Assembly: GCF_023094165.1 (NCBI RefSeq)
Contig: NZ_JALMDK010000004.1
Location: 620,001-684,000, forward strand
Source: Crossiella sp. S99.2
GTDB taxonomy: Bacteria > Actinomycetota > Actinomycetes > Mycobacteriales > Pseudonocardiaceae
Length of the DNA stretch: 64,000 bases
Reading direction: 5' to 3'
Position 1 is the stretch's first letter; the number at the start of each line of letters is the position of its first letter. The position numbers and the translations under genes were made by a program. This document shows positions 43,632 through 52,849 of this stretch, piece after piece. Below the pieces are notes generated by a model. The model worked only from the letters and a program-made list of their open reading frames with translations. It did no database searches and was not told where the DNA came from.

Positions 43632-44710
43632 CAGCTGCCTCCGGTGGGGAGGGTGTGCAGGTCGCCGACTACGGGGAGGGGGAGGACGGGGAGCTTCTTC
43701 TGGTCCACGCCGGTGGTGACCGGGACCAGGCGGGCTTTGGTTTTGGGGGCTAGTTCGTTGAGGTTGACTCGGCCGTCGATGGTGCGGGTGGCGGGGTTGT
43801 AGGCGTTGAGGAGGTTGGTGATGGCCAGGGGTGCGACGTCGACGGCTTCGGCGAGGGCGGCGCGCTGGTCGGCCAAGACCTTGGTGATGCCGGTGAGTTT
43901 GTCCACTGTGGACTTGATCCGGCCGCGGTTGTCCCGGACGAAGTCGCCGACCTGGCCGAGGGCGGCGGGCAGTTCGGCCAGTGCGGCGCGCAGCGCGTCC
44001 CGGTCGGCGGCCAGGAACCGGGTGACCTCGGCGAGTTGTTGTTCGGCGGCGACGACCTGGTTGTCGTTGCGGGCCAGCATGCCGGTGAACTTGGCCAGGT
44101 TGTCCACGGTGCCGAACAGGTCCACCTGCGAGCCGTCCAGGGTTTTCGCGGCCTGGCCGAGGTCGTTGAACAGCTTGTTCAGCGCGGCCCCGTTGCCTGC
44201 CAGGTTGGCCGCGCCGGTGTCCAGCAGCCCGGAGAGCGCGCCGTTCTTGTTGGCGCCGTTGGGTCCCAGGGCGGTGGCGAGTTTTTCCATGCTCTCGTAG
44301 AGCTGGTCGAGTTCGACCGGGCTGGCGGTGCGCTCGACCGGGATCACCGCGCCGTCAGCCAGCGTCGGGCCGCCGGAGTAGGTGGGGGCGAGCTGGAGGT
44401 AACGGTCGGAGACCAGGCTCGGCGCGACCGAGACCAGTTTGGCCTGGGCCGGGGCCTTGACCCCGCTGTCCAGGGTGAACTCCACCTTGACCCGCTGGCC
44501 TTGCGGCTCAACGACATCGATGGTGCCGACCCGGACGCCGAGCATCCGCACATCGGATCCGGCGTACACGCCGACCGCGGCGGCGAACCAGGCGGTGGCC
44601 CGGACCTTGTCGGCCCCGGCCCGCCACCACAGCCCAGCCGCTCCGGCGACCAGGGCCAGCACGGCCACCCCGATCAGCAGTTTCACCTTCCGGCCGCGGA
44701 TCCAGCTCAT
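43631..44710 (-). CDS. mceD: MceD-type MCE family protein
   Basis: The 359-aa protein has one N-terminal membrane helix (KLLIGVAVLALVAGAAGLWW) and an MCE domain (ATAWFAAAVGVYAGSDVRMLGVRVGTIDVVEPQG, SDRYLQLAPTYSGGPTLADGAVIPVERT). Long helical sequence follows, then a Pro-rich tail ending LPLPVVGDLHTLPTGGS. ATG 44710 overlaps the mceC stop by four bases. Confidence 0.88.
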   Translation of the reverse strand: MSWIRGRKVKLLIGVAVLALVAGAAGLWWRAGADKVRATAWFAAAVGVYAGSDVRMLGVRVGTIDVVEPQGQRVKVEFTLDSGVKAPAQAKLVSVAPSLVSDRYLQLAPTYSGGPTLADGAVIPVERTASPVELDQLYESMEKLATALGPNGANKNGALSGLLDTGAANLAGNGAALNKLFNDLGQAAKTLDGSQVDLFGTVDNLAKFTGMLARNDNQVVAAEQQLAEVTRFLAADRDALRAALAELPAALGQVGDFVRDNRGRIKSTVDKLTGITKVLADQRAALAEAVDVAPLAITNLLNAYNPATRTIDGRVNLNELAPKTKARLVPVTTGVDQKKLPVLPLPVVGDLHTLPTGGS

Positions 44711-45696
44711 TTGCCGCCTCCTTTGGGTGGCACGCAGCCCTCTTCGCCGGTGGTCGGCGGGAGCAGGCCGCACATGTAGCTGTCCACCCAGCGGCCGTTG
44801 CCGGTGGCGTTGGCGAGCAGCCGGTAGTAGGGGCCGGACAGCGAGACCGCCTTGGTCAGGTTGTCCTGGTTGCGCTGCAACACTTCGGCGACCTTGTCCA
44901 GCCGGTCCAGGGCCGGGCCGAGCTGGGCCTTGTTGTCCTGCACCAGTCCGGTGAGCTGGCGGGCCAGGTCGCGGATGCCGGTGAGCAGCTTGCTGATCGC
45001 CTCGCGGCGCCTGCGCACCTCTTCGAGGAGCTTGTTGCCGTCGGCGAGCAGGGTGGCGATCTGCTCGTTGCGGTCGCTCACGGTCTGGCTGATCTTGCGG
45101 CTGTTTTCCAGCACCTTGGCCAGTTCCTGGTCCCTGGAGGCGATGGTGGTGGACAGCGCGGACATCCCGTCCAGGGCCTTGCGCACGTGCTCCGGCGAGT
45201 CCCGGAAGGTCTCGGAGAGCACGGTGAAGCTCTCCGCCAGCTGCTTGGTGTCGATCTTGCCGATGCTGTCGGTGAGGCCCTGGAAGGCGTCGCTGATGTC
45301 GAACGGGGTGGCGGTGCGCTCGCGCGGGATCGGGGTGTCGGTGTCCAGGCTGCCGCTGCCCTGCGGGTCCAGGGCGAGGTATTTCTGGCCGAGCAGCGTC
45401 TTGATCCGGATCGAGGCGCCAGTCTTGTCGCCGAGGTCGACGCCGGAGACCTTGAAGTGCACCGAAACCCGGTCCCCGGCCAGTTCGACCGTGCTGACGT
45501 TGCCCACCTTCAGCCCGTTCACCCGGACCTCGTCGTCCGGTTTGAGCCCGGCGGCCTCGGTGAACTCGGCCTGGTAGGTGGCGCCGCCGATCAGCGGGAT
45601 GTCCTCGACGAAGAAGGTCGCCAGCACCAGCGCGCCGATGGTGGTCAGCCCGGTCAGGCCGACCAGCAGCGGGTTGCGTTCCCGGAAGGGCTTCAT
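44707..45696 (-). CDS. mceC: MceC-type MCE family protein
   Basis: The 329-aa protein opens MKPFRERNPLLVGLTGLTTIGALVLATFFVEDIPLIGGATYQAEFTEAAGLKPDDEVRVNGLKVGNVSTVEL, a membrane helix running straight into the MCE domain; LLGQKYLALDPQGSG follows. The C-terminus carries a paired-cysteine end (SYMCGLLPPTTGEEGCVPP). ATG 45696 is preferred to GTG 45705 because it overlaps the mceB stop by four bases. Confidence 0.88.
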   Translation of the reverse strand: MKPFRERNPLLVGLTGLTTIGALVLATFFVEDIPLIGGATYQAEFTEAAGLKPDDEVRVNGLKVGNVSTVELAGDRVSVHFKVSGVDLGDKTGASIRIKTLLGQKYLALDPQGSGSLDTDTPIPRERTATPFDISDAFQGLTDSIGKIDTKQLAESFTVLSETFRDSPEHVRKALDGMSALSTTIASRDQELAKVLENSRKISQTVSDRNEQIATLLADGNKLLEEVRRRREAISKLLTGIRDLARQLTGLVQDNKAQLGPALDRLDKVAEVLQRNQDNLTKAVSLSGPYYRLLANATGNGRWVDSYMCGLLPPTTGEEGCVPPKGGGK

Positions 45697-46712
45697 CCCT
45701 TGCACCTTTCCTGGGTGAGCGGGATGCCGACCGGCGGCCCGCCCTGGGCCGGTGGCACGCCGGGCGCGGAGGCCGAGCAGAGGAAGAAGTTGAACCAGGA
45801 CCCGTAGGAGCCGATCCGGCCGATGGCCTCGAACTTGGTCGGCAGCCGGTCCAGGAACTCGGTCAGCAGCTTGGGCTGTTCCATCAGGTTGCCCGACAGC
45901 GCGCCGAGTCCGGCGATATCGGCCTTGAGCGGGGCGCGCGCCTTGTTCAGCAGGTCGGCGGTGGCCCCGGACAGCTCGGACATCGAGCTGATGGCCTCGC
46001 CGATGGGTTTGCGGTCCGCGGCCAGTCCGCTGACCAGCTTCTGCATGGTGCCAATCAGCGTGGACAGCTGGTCGCCGCGCGAGTTGACCGTGGTGAGCAC
46101 GGTGTTCAGGTTGTTGATCAGATCCCCGATCACCTTGTCCTTGGCCGCGATGGTGGAGGTGAGCGAGGCGGTGCGGGCGAGCAGGCTGTCCACCGTGCCG
46201 CCTTCGCCTTGCAGCACCTGGACGATCTCGAAGGACAGCTTGTTCACGTCCTCCGGGTTCAGCGCCTGGAACAGCGGCTTGAACCCGTTGAACAGCATGG
46301 TGAGATCCAGCGCGGGCTTGGTGCGGTCCAAGGCGATGGTGCCGTCCGGCGGCAGGTTGGCGGTGGTCCCGCTGCCCTGGTCCAGGGCCAGATAGCGTTG
46401 GCCCACCAGGTTCCGGTAGCGGATGGCGGCGGTGGCCGAGGCGAAGATCCGCCGCCTGCCCTCGACGGAGAACTGCACCTCGACCACCCCCCGGCCGGCC
46501 AGTCGCAGTCCCTCGACCTTGCCGACCCGGACTCCGGACATGCGCACGTCGTCGCCCTCGTTGAGCGAGGTCACGTCGCTGAACCGCGCGGTGTAGAAGC
46601 TCGCGCCGACCGCGGTGGTGTTGGAGATGGTGACCGCGAGCAGGGCGGTCACCAGCACGGTGAGCACGGCGAAGACGCTGAACTTGAGCAGTGGCGCGGT
46701 GAGTCCCCTCAC
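45693..46712 (-). CDS. mceB: MceB-type MCE family protein
   Basis: The 339-aa protein begins GLTAPLLKFSVFAVLTVLVTALLAVTISN (membrane helix) and continues with the MCE domain YTARFSDVTSLNEGDDVRMSGVRVGKVEGLRLAGRG and LVGQRYLALDQGSG. The end has FLCSASAPG...ERCKG. GTG 46712 overlaps the mceA stop (GTGA). The longer open frame upstream belongs to antisense or shadow sequence in mceA. Confidence 0.88.
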   Translation of the reverse strand: MRGLTAPLLKFSVFAVLTVLVTALLAVTISNTTAVGASFYTARFSDVTSLNEGDDVRMSGVRVGKVEGLRLAGRGVVEVQFSVEGRRRIFASATAAIRYRNLVGQRYLALDQGSGTTANLPPDGTIALDRTKPALDLTMLFNGFKPLFQALNPEDVNKLSFEIVQVLQGEGGTVDSLLARTASLTSTIAAKDKVIGDLINNLNTVLTTVNSRGDQLSTLIGTMQKLVSGLAADRKPIGEAISSMSELSGATADLLNKARAPLKADIAGLGALSGNLMEQPKLLTEFLDRLPTKFEAIGRIGSYGSWFNFFLCSASAPGVPPAQGGPPVGIPLTQERCKG

Positions 46713-47959
46713 TGAAGGGTCACCTCCGTTCCCCGGTAGATCGCGCCGAGCAGCACGCCGCTCCAGGAGGGCACCTGATCGGCGGCGCGGCCGAGCGCGG
46801 GGGCGAGCAGCTGGGCCAGGAACTGGCTTTCCTGCGGCGAGTTGGCCAGGCCGAGGTCGGCGGTGTCGCCGGTGACCGGCAGCGCGACCGTCTTGCCGCC
46901 GCTGGGCGGGGTGCCGAAGGGGTAGCAGCGCGGGCCGCCGCGGTCCCGGTAGACCGGATCGTCCTTGCCCGCCTTGTATTCCCCGCGCGCGGGCACCGGG
47001 TGCAGGTTCACCTTCAGGCCCGGCCGGTCGGTGCCCGCGCCGAAGGCCGCGTTCATGATCGGCTTGAACCGGGTGAGCGTGTCGGCCATGCACGGCCAGG
47101 CGGGCGAGTACTTGGCCATGGTCTCCAGGGTGGCGCGGCTGGCGTCGGTCAGCCGGATCACGTTGTCCTTGTTGGCCCGCAGGAATCCGCCGAGGTCGTT
47201 GGCGGTCGCGCCGAGGCTGCGGTACAGCAGTTTGAGGTTCTCCCGCTGTTCGACGAAGGTCCTGGTGGTGACGGTGAGGTCGGTCAGCGCGTCCAGGGCG
47301 TCCGGGATCGCGGTGCTGTAGGTGTCGGCCACCTTGACCAGCTCGCGCATGCCCTCGGTGAGCGCGGGCACCTCGGGGTTGATCTCGCGCAGGTAGTGGT
47401 CCAGCCGCACCAGGTTCTGCCCCAGTGCCTTGCCCCGGTTGGCCAGTGCCGCCGACATCGCGCCGAGGGTGACCGAGAGCTTGTGCGGCTGCACCGCCTC
47501 CAGCATCGGCATCAGGTTGGCCAGCAACCGTTCCAGCTCGACCGCGGTGGCCGAGCGGTCCTGCTCGATGACATCGCCCTCGCCGATGGTCTGCCCGTTG
47601 GCCTCGGCCGGTAACACCAGCGCGACGTAGCGTTCGCCGAACAGGGTCTTGGGCAGCAGCCGGGCCGAGACGTCCCTGGGGATCAGCGCCAGTTTGTCCG
47701 GCTGCATGGCCAGTTCCAGCTCGGCCCCGGCGCCCCTGCTGGAGATGCGCTTCACCGAGCCGACCACGAGCCCGCGCACCTTCACGTCGGACTCGGTCAT
47801 CAGCTGGTTGCCGATGTTGTCGGTGCGCAGCAGCACCGGGACCGCGGAGCTGAGGTCACCGCGGTAGACCGCGACGGTCAGTCCGAGCAGCAGCGAGATG
47901 ATCACCAGGAACAGCAGGCCGAGCAGGCGGCCGCGGAGGACGTGCGGATTTGACGGCAT
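46709..47959 (-). CDS. mceA: MceA-type MCE family protein
   Basis: The 416-aa protein has one N-terminal helix (GRLLGLLFLVIISLLLGLTVAVYRG), an MCE domain (NIGNQLMTESDVKVRGLVVGSVKRIS, TLFGERYVALVLPAE) and the long mceA-type C-terminus (SPAWPCMADTLTRFKPIMNAAFG, RCYPFGTPPSGG, LLAPALGRAADQVPSWSGVLLGAIYRGTEVTL). In most actinobacteria yrbEA and yrbEB lie directly before mceA. Here the gene before it, ten bases away, encodes a secreted DUF6801-like fusion protein, so the permeases must be elsewhere or absent. Confidence 0.88.
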   Translation of the reverse strand: MPSNPHVLRGRLLGLLFLVIISLLLGLTVAVYRGDLSSAVPVLLRTDNIGNQLMTESDVKVRGLVVGSVKRISSRGAGAELELAMQPDKLALIPRDVSARLLPKTLFGERYVALVLPAEANGQTIGEGDVIEQDRSATAVELERLLANLMPMLEAVQPHKLSVTLGAMSAALANRGKALGQNLVRLDHYLREINPEVPALTEGMRELVKVADTYSTAIPDALDALTDLTVTTRTFVEQRENLKLLYRSLGATANDLGGFLRANKDNVIRLTDASRATLETMAKYSPAWPCMADTLTRFKPIMNAAFGAGTDRPGLKVNLHPVPARGEYKAGKDDPVYRDRGGPRCYPFGTPPSGGKTVALPVTGDTADLGLANSPQESQFLAQLLAPALGRAADQVPSWSGVLLGAIYRGTEVTLQ

Positions 47960-47969
47960 GGGGCGGCCC

Positions 47970-49211
47970 TCACTCGTATCCGACGAAGGTGAGGTTCAGG
48001 TTCAACGTGTTGCCCGGCCCGGAGATCAGGCCGGTGAGCAGCGAGTCCAGCGGCTCGGTGACGCCGCAGTTGGCGTAGGGCGGGATGGTGTAGGTGGCGG
48101 TCATCGGCGTGGGCCGGGTGGGCAGGAACGGCGGCGGCGGGGTGGCCGAGATCAGGTTGATCACCGCTGGTTCCACCGTCTTGCAGTTCGGCCCGACGTC
48201 CAGGGGAACGCCGCCGACCTTGACGTTCTTGAGCTTGAGGAACATCTTCGAGGTCGCCTTGACCTGGCCGCGTTCGATGATGCCCTCCACCTGGCCGACC
48301 GGCTCGAACTCGATCACCGAGTTGTTCGGCACGAACTTGAACAGCACGAAGTAGCCCTGGGATGGCGGCAGGGTGAGGTCGCCCTTGATCTCGCCGACCG
48401 GGAGTTTGATGATCACCTCGGTGAGCATCTCGCCGGGTCCGATGTTCAGCTCGGAGTCCAGTTTCTTGATCCGTGTCTTGCCCTCGACCTTGTACCGGAT
48501 CCGCCGCGCGAACGGACCGACCTGGCCGTCGCCGGGGGTGGTCACGCCGGTGCTCGGGATGGTCGAGCCGGTGGTGGGCACGGTGGTGCTGGTGCCGGGC
48601 ACGGTGGTGCCGGTGCGGCCGGTCACCGGGAACTTCGCCAGCTCGCCGGACTGGCCGGAGTCCTTGGCGCACTTGAGGATCAGCGGCGCGGCGGTGGCGT
48701 CGTCGGTGGACGAGCCGACGGTCAGCGTCAGGTCGGTCGCGGCCAGGGTGAGGTCACCGGGCTTGGCGGGCGTGATCGCCGGGGCCTTGCCGGTGGCCAC
48801 CACCTTCAGCTCGCCCCGCTCCGGCACCTCGGTGGCCGCGATGGCCAGCTCGGGCGCGGTGAGCGCGCCGGTGACGCCCGCGCCACTGGCGGTCAGGCCG
48901 AGCACCGCGGTGCCGACCACGGACTTGGCGCCGCCGAGGGCGGGCCGCACCGTCTCCGGCAGGGTCGCGGTGACGGTGAGGGTGGACTGGACCGGCACGC
49001 CGACCGAACCACTGGCCGGGACCACCGCGGCGACCTCCGTGACGACCGCCTGGGCGGCCAGGTCGGGCGCGGTGCAGGTGTAGGCGATCCGGCGTCCTGG
49101 CGAGTCAGCGGCCGCGCTGCCGTCGCCGACCAGGGACACGCCGAGTGCCAGCACCAGGATCGCCGCGGCGGTGACGGCGCCCAGGCGGTGTGCCGGTCCA
49201 GTCCTGATCAT
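47970..49211 (-). CDS. Secreted two-domain protein (DUF6801-like + 38407-like domains)
   Basis: The 413-aa protein has a signal peptide (AVTAAAILVLALGVSLVGDGSAAA). Residues about 38-205 form a domain like the proteins at 39065 and 49215 (RRIAYTCTAPDLAAQAVVTEVAAVVPASGSVGV, then CAKDSGQSGELAKFPV). A Thr/Pro/Gly linker (VPGTSTTVPTTGSTIPSTG) leads to a second domain like the 38407 protein (IRYKVEGKTRIKK, GEIKGDLTLPPS, ANCGVTEPL, GNTLNLNLTFV). It appears to be a natural fusion of the two stand-alone paralogues on the far side of the mce genes. It lies three bases after the previous gene and ten before mceA, so it is part of the mce transcript. Surface lipid handling is a guess. Confidence 0.8.
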   Translation of the reverse strand: MIRTGPAHRLGAVTAAAILVLALGVSLVGDGSAAADSPGRRIAYTCTAPDLAAQAVVTEVAAVVPASGSVGVPVQSTLTVTATLPETVRPALGGAKSVVGTAVLGLTASGAGVTGALTAPELAIAATEVPERGELKVVATGKAPAITPAKPGDLTLAATDLTLTVGSSTDDATAAPLILKCAKDSGQSGELAKFPVTGRTGTTVPGTSTTVPTTGSTIPSTGVTTPGDGQVGPFARRIRYKVEGKTRIKKLDSELNIGPGEMLTEVIIKLPVGEIKGDLTLPPSQGYFVLFKFVPNNSVIEFEPVGQVEGIIERGQVKATSKMFLKLKNVKVGGVPLDVGPNCKTVEPAVINLISATPPPPFLPTRPTPMTATYTIPPYANCGVTEPLDSLLTGLISGPGNTLNLNLTFVGYE

Positions 49212-49214
49212 CTG

Positions 49215-49835
49215 TTACTTCCTCGCCGCGGCGACCGGAATCTCGCCGAGCTTCTGGTCCTGACCCGGGTCTTCCTTGCAGGGCAGGTCGAAGGTGCCCA
49301 GTTCGGTGGGCGAGCCGTCGGCCTTGCGCGGGGTCAGCTTGGCGTCGAAGCCGTTGCTGACGATCGCCTCGGCCTGGCCCGGGTTGTCCACCGTGGTCGG
49401 CGGCACGTCGCCGGAGGCGGGCACGGTCAGGTCACCGGTGTCCGGGATCGGCGTCGAGGGCACGGTCATGCCGTTGATGTCGACCGTCTTGCGCACCCCG
49501 GCCGCGTCCTTGACGTCGAAGTGCGCCACCGCCGAACCGTCCAGGGTCTTCGCCTCGAACAGGTCGAAGGCCTCCACGATCCGCTCCGGCACCAGCACGC
49601 TGACCTTGAAGTCGGTGGCCTGGGCGGGCTGGCCGACCACGGCCGAGTCCGGCAGGTTCACCGAGATGGTCACCTTGAGCTGGTCGGGGCCGATCAGCGG
49701 GAACTCGCACGTGTAGTTCAGGGTCTTGGTGACCGGCGCGGCCTGGGCCACCCCGGTGCCGACAACGGCCAGGGCGAGTCCGGCCAGCACTGCTGTTGTT
49801 CGAGTCAGGATCTTGGTCAAGTGGCGGGTAGCCAT
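49215..49835 (-). CDS. Secreted DUF6801-like protein, first gene of the mce transcript
   Basis: The 206-aa protein has a signal peptide (TRTTAVLAGLALAVVGTGVAQA) and one domain: KTLNYTCEFPLIGPDQLKVTISVNLPDSAVVGQP to KADGSPTELGTFDLPCKEDPGQDQKLGEIPV. It is the close paralogue of the 39065 product, with the same cysteine pair. ATG 49835 follows AGGGAGAA. It starts the long unit 49215 to 39910, with the CCTACT-type palindrome 149 bases upstream. Confidence 0.82.
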   Translation of the reverse strand: MATRHLTKILTRTTAVLAGLALAVVGTGVAQAAPVTKTLNYTCEFPLIGPDQLKVTISVNLPDSAVVGQPAQATDFKVSVLVPERIVEAFDLFEAKTLDGSAVAHFDVKDAAGVRKTVDINGMTVPSTPIPDTGDLTVPASGDVPPTTVDNPGQAEAIVSNGFDAKLTPRKADGSPTELGTFDLPCKEDPGQDQKLGEIPVAAARK

Positions 49836-50330
49836 GTGAACTTCTCCCTTGGTCAGCGAGCGTCATTGTTCGCCGAATTCACTCGAACGACTCGTTGACA
49901 GAAAAATCCGGGGCAGGTGGAGTCGCCGAAAGAAACCCGGAAGGCAGGGGACTGTACAGCAGGTGACCTGCACGAACGGCCTCCTACTAGCCGGTAGGTT
50001 ACTGTCGCGTGTCATAGCTAGGCAAGAACCAGGTGGAGAAAAATCCCCCAAGAGGCCAACATTCGGCCGGTTTTGTCACCAGACTGACAATCGGTTCGGC
50101 CGAACGTGCTCACCCCGGCACGGATTTCCTGGCCCCAGTTGTCAGCGCATCAAAATAATGACCCGATGGGGTGATATGGGCGCACCCATTCCCCGGCATA
50201 GGCGTTTGCGATACCGCCGAAATACGGCCCCGGCTAGCCCGAACGGCCCGGTCCACGGCACTCGACACGCCTGCTTCCGACCCCCTGGTGGCCCACCCGC
50301 GCGCCTGGGTAGGGCACGATCGGGGGCACC
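49836..50330. other. 495-bp divergent region between mce transcript and helicase
   Basis: It holds the promoters for the minus-strand mce unit and the plus-strand helicase. The stretch 49860-50160 is AT-richer than the genes. It contains the palindrome at 49984-49999 and a smaller TGGGCGCACCCA inverted repeat near 50177. No coding sequence or RNA gene is recognised. Confidence 0.45.
49984..49999. promoter_or_regulatory. CCTACT-N4-GGTAGG palindrome upstream of the mce unit
   Basis: The arms CCTACT and GGTAGG (11 of 12 positions self-complementary as pairs of five plus one mismatch) are centred on GC, as in the site at 39783-39798. Both are followed by T and an AC word (GTAGGTTAC here, GTAGGTAAC there). 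One regulator probably controls both secreted-protein/mce units. Confidence 0.62.
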
Positions 50331-52844
50331 ATGACGCTCACCGAACACCTGCCGGACGGCCAGGACCCCGACGCCCTCTTCGACGCCTTCAGCACCTGGG
50401 CCGCCGGCCAGGGCATCGAGTTGTACCCGGCGCAGCAGGAAGCGCTGATCGAGATCGTCTCCGGCGCCAACGTGATCCTGTCCACCCCGACCGGCTCGGG
50501 CAAGAGCCTGGTCGCCGCGGGCGCGCATTTCGCCGCACTGGCGAACAAGCAGCGCACCTTCTACACCGCGCCGATCAAGGCCCTGGTGTCGGAGAAGTTC
50601 TTCGCGCTGATCGAGATGTTCGGCCCGGAGAACGTCGGCATGATGACCGGCGACTCCAGCGTGAACGGGGACGCGCCGATCATCTGCTGCACCGCGGAGA
50701 TCCTGGCCAACATCGCGTTGCGGGACGGCGCGGACGCCGAGGTCGGCCAGGTCGTCATGGACGAGTTCCACTTCTATTCCGAGCCCGACCGCGGCTGGGC
50801 CTGGCAGGTCCCGCTGATCGAACTGCCCAAGGCGCAGTTCCTGCTGATGTCGGCGACCCTGGGCGATGTCAGCCGGTTCGAGACCGACCTGACCCGGCGC
50901 ACCGGCCGCCCCACCACCGTGGTCAGCTCGGTCGAACGCCCGGTGCCGCTGTTCCACTCCTACGTGACCACGCCGCTGCAGGAGACCATCGAGGAACTGC
51001 TCTACACCCAGCAGGCCCCGATCTACGTGGTGCACTTCAGCCAGGCGGCCGCGCTGGAGCGGGCCCAGGCGCTGATGAGCATCAACGTCTCCAGCCGGGC
51101 GGACAAGGACGCGATCGCCGCGCAGATCGGCAACTTCCGGTTCACCGCCGGGTTCGGCAAAACGCTGTCCCGGCTGGTCCGGCACGGCATCGGCGTGCAC
51201 CACGCCGGCATGCTGCCCAAGTACCGGCGCCTGGTCGAACAGCTCGCCCAGGCCGGCTTGCTCAAACTGATCTGCGGCACCGACACCCTGGGCGTTGGCA
51301 TCAACGTGCCGATCCGGACCGTGGTGTTCACCGCGCTGAGTAAGTACGACGGGGTGCGCACCCGGATCCTCAAGGCCCGGGAGTTCCACCAGATCGCCGG
51401 GCGGGCCGGCCGGGCCGGGTACGACACGGTCGGCAACGTGGTGGTCGAGGCGCCCGATCACGTGGTGGAGAACGAACGCGCGCTGGCCAAGGCCGGGGAC
51501 GATCCGAAGAAGCGGCGCAAGGTCGTGCGCAAGAAGCCCCCGGAGGGCTTCGTGTCCTGGGGCGAGCCGACCTTCCAGCGCCTGGTCGACGCCGAGCCCG
51601 AACCGCTGACCTCCAGCTTCCAGGTCAGCCACGCCATGCTGCTCAACGTGATCAACCGCCCCGGCGACGCCTTCGCCGGCATGCGGCACCTCCTGGAGGA
51701 CAACCACGAGGACCGCCCGGCCCAGCTCAAGCTCATCCGCAAGGCCATCGCGATCTACCGCGCGCTGCTGGCCGCCGGTGTGGTGGAGAAGCTGGACACC
51801 CCCGACGAGGAGGGCCGCACCGTCCGGCTCACCGTCGACCTCCAATTCGACTTCGCGCTCAACCAGCCGTTGTCCCCCTTGGCGTTGGCCACCATCGAGC
51901 TGCTGGACCGGGAATCCCCCACCTACGCGCTCGACGTGGTCTCCATCATCGAGTCCACAGTGGACAATCCGCGTCCAGTGCTGTCCCAGCAACAATTCCG
52001 CGCCCGCGGCGAGGCCGTCAACAAGATGAAGGCCGAGGGCATGGAGTACGAGGCGCGGATGGAAGCCCTGGAGGAGGTGACCTGGCCCAAGCCCCTGCAG
52101 GACATCCTGGAGGCCGCGTACAACATGTACCGGCGCGGGCATCCCTGGGTCGCCGACCACGAGCTGTCCCCGAAGTCGGTCGTGCGCGACATGTACGAGC
52201 GCGCCATGACCTTCGTGGACTACATCGCCTTCTACCAGCTCGCCCGCTCCGAGGGCCTGGTCCTGCGCTACCTGGCCGACGTGTACAAGGCGCTGCGCCA
52301 GACCGTCCCCGACGACGCCAAGACCGAGGAACTCACCGACCTGATCGAATGGCTGGGCGAACTCGTCCGCCAGGTCGACAGCAGCCTGCTGGACGAGTGG
52401 GAACAACTCCGCAACCCCGCCGACGAGGACGCCCCCGAGAAGTCCATTGTGGACCTCGGCCCACCCCCGGTCACCGCGAACCCCAGGGCCTTCCGGGTAC
52501 TGGTGCGCAACGAACTGTTCCGGCGAGTGGAACTGGCCGCCCGGCGCGACTACTACACCCTCGGCGAGATCGACGCGCACGCCGGCTGGGACGCGGACCG
52601 CTGGCAGGACGCCCTGGAGCCGTACTTCGAGGAGTACGCGGAGATCGGCGCCGGCCCGAACGCCCGCGGGCCGGCGCTGCTGATGATCAACCAGGACGAG
52701 TATCCCGGGCAGTGGGTGGTGCGGCAGATCTTCGACGATCCGGCCGGGGACCACGACTGGGCGATCACGGCCGAGGTGGATCTAGCCGGGTCGGATGAGA
52801 CCGGGACCGCGGTGGTGCACGTGACCGAGGTGGGCCCGGCCTGA
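50331..52844 (+). CDS. Ski2-like superfamily 2 helicase with DUF3516 C-terminus
   Basis: The 837-aa protein has Walker A STPTGSGKS (residues 51-59), DEFH box MDEFHFY (142-148), motif III SATLGD and motif VI HQIAGRAGRAGYD. The ~400-residue C-terminal region is the DUF3516 type found in actinobacteria (for example RRGHPWVADHELSPKSVVRDMYERAMTFVDYIAFYQLARSEG). It is likely an RNA- or DNA-unwinding ATPase of housekeeping type rather than part of the conflict system further along. ATG 50331 is clear. The Uma2 gene follows after five bases. Confidence 0.9.
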   Translation: MTLTEHLPDGQDPDALFDAFSTWAAGQGIELYPAQQEALIEIVSGANVILSTPTGSGKSLVAAGAHFAALANKQRTFYTAPIKALVSEKFFALIEMFGPENVGMMTGDSSVNGDAPIICCTAEILANIALRDGADAEVGQVVMDEFHFYSEPDRGWAWQVPLIELPKAQFLLMSATLGDVSRFETDLTRRTGRPTTVVSSVERPVPLFHSYVTTPLQETIEELLYTQQAPIYVVHFSQAAALERAQALMSINVSSRADKDAIAAQIGNFRFTAGFGKTLSRLVRHGIGVHHAGMLPKYRRLVEQLAQAGLLKLICGTDTLGVGINVPIRTVVFTALSKYDGVRTRILKAREFHQIAGRAGRAGYDTVGNVVVEAPDHVVENERALAKAGDDPKKRRKVVRKKPPEGFVSWGEPTFQRLVDAEPEPLTSSFQVSHAMLLNVINRPGDAFAGMRHLLEDNHEDRPAQLKLIRKAIAIYRALLAAGVVEKLDTPDEEGRTVRLTVDLQFDFALNQPLSPLALATIELLDRESPTYALDVVSIIESTVDNPRPVLSQQQFRARGEAVNKMKAEGMEYEARMEALEEVTWPKPLQDILEAAYNMYRRGHPWVADHELSPKSVVRDMYERAMTFVDYIAFYQLARSEGLVLRYLADVYKALRQTVPDDAKTEELTDLIEWLGELVRQVDSSLLDEWEQLRNPADEDAPEKSIVDLGPPPVTANPRAFRVLVRNELFRRVELAARRDYYTLGEIDAHAGWDADRWQDALEPYFEEYAEIGAGPNARGPALLMINQDEYPGQWVVRQIFDDPAGDHDWAITAEVDLAGSDETGTAVVHVTEVGPA

Positions 52845-52849
52845 CCGGG

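Noticed and set aside
50170..50190. TGGGCGCACCCA inverted repeat near the helicase
   Set aside because: Short and GC-rich; such palindromes are common by chance here and it does not sit at a clear promoter.
50142..52754. 870-codon open frame opposite the helicase
   Set aside because: Antisense shadow from high GC; the plus-strand frame has all helicase motifs.
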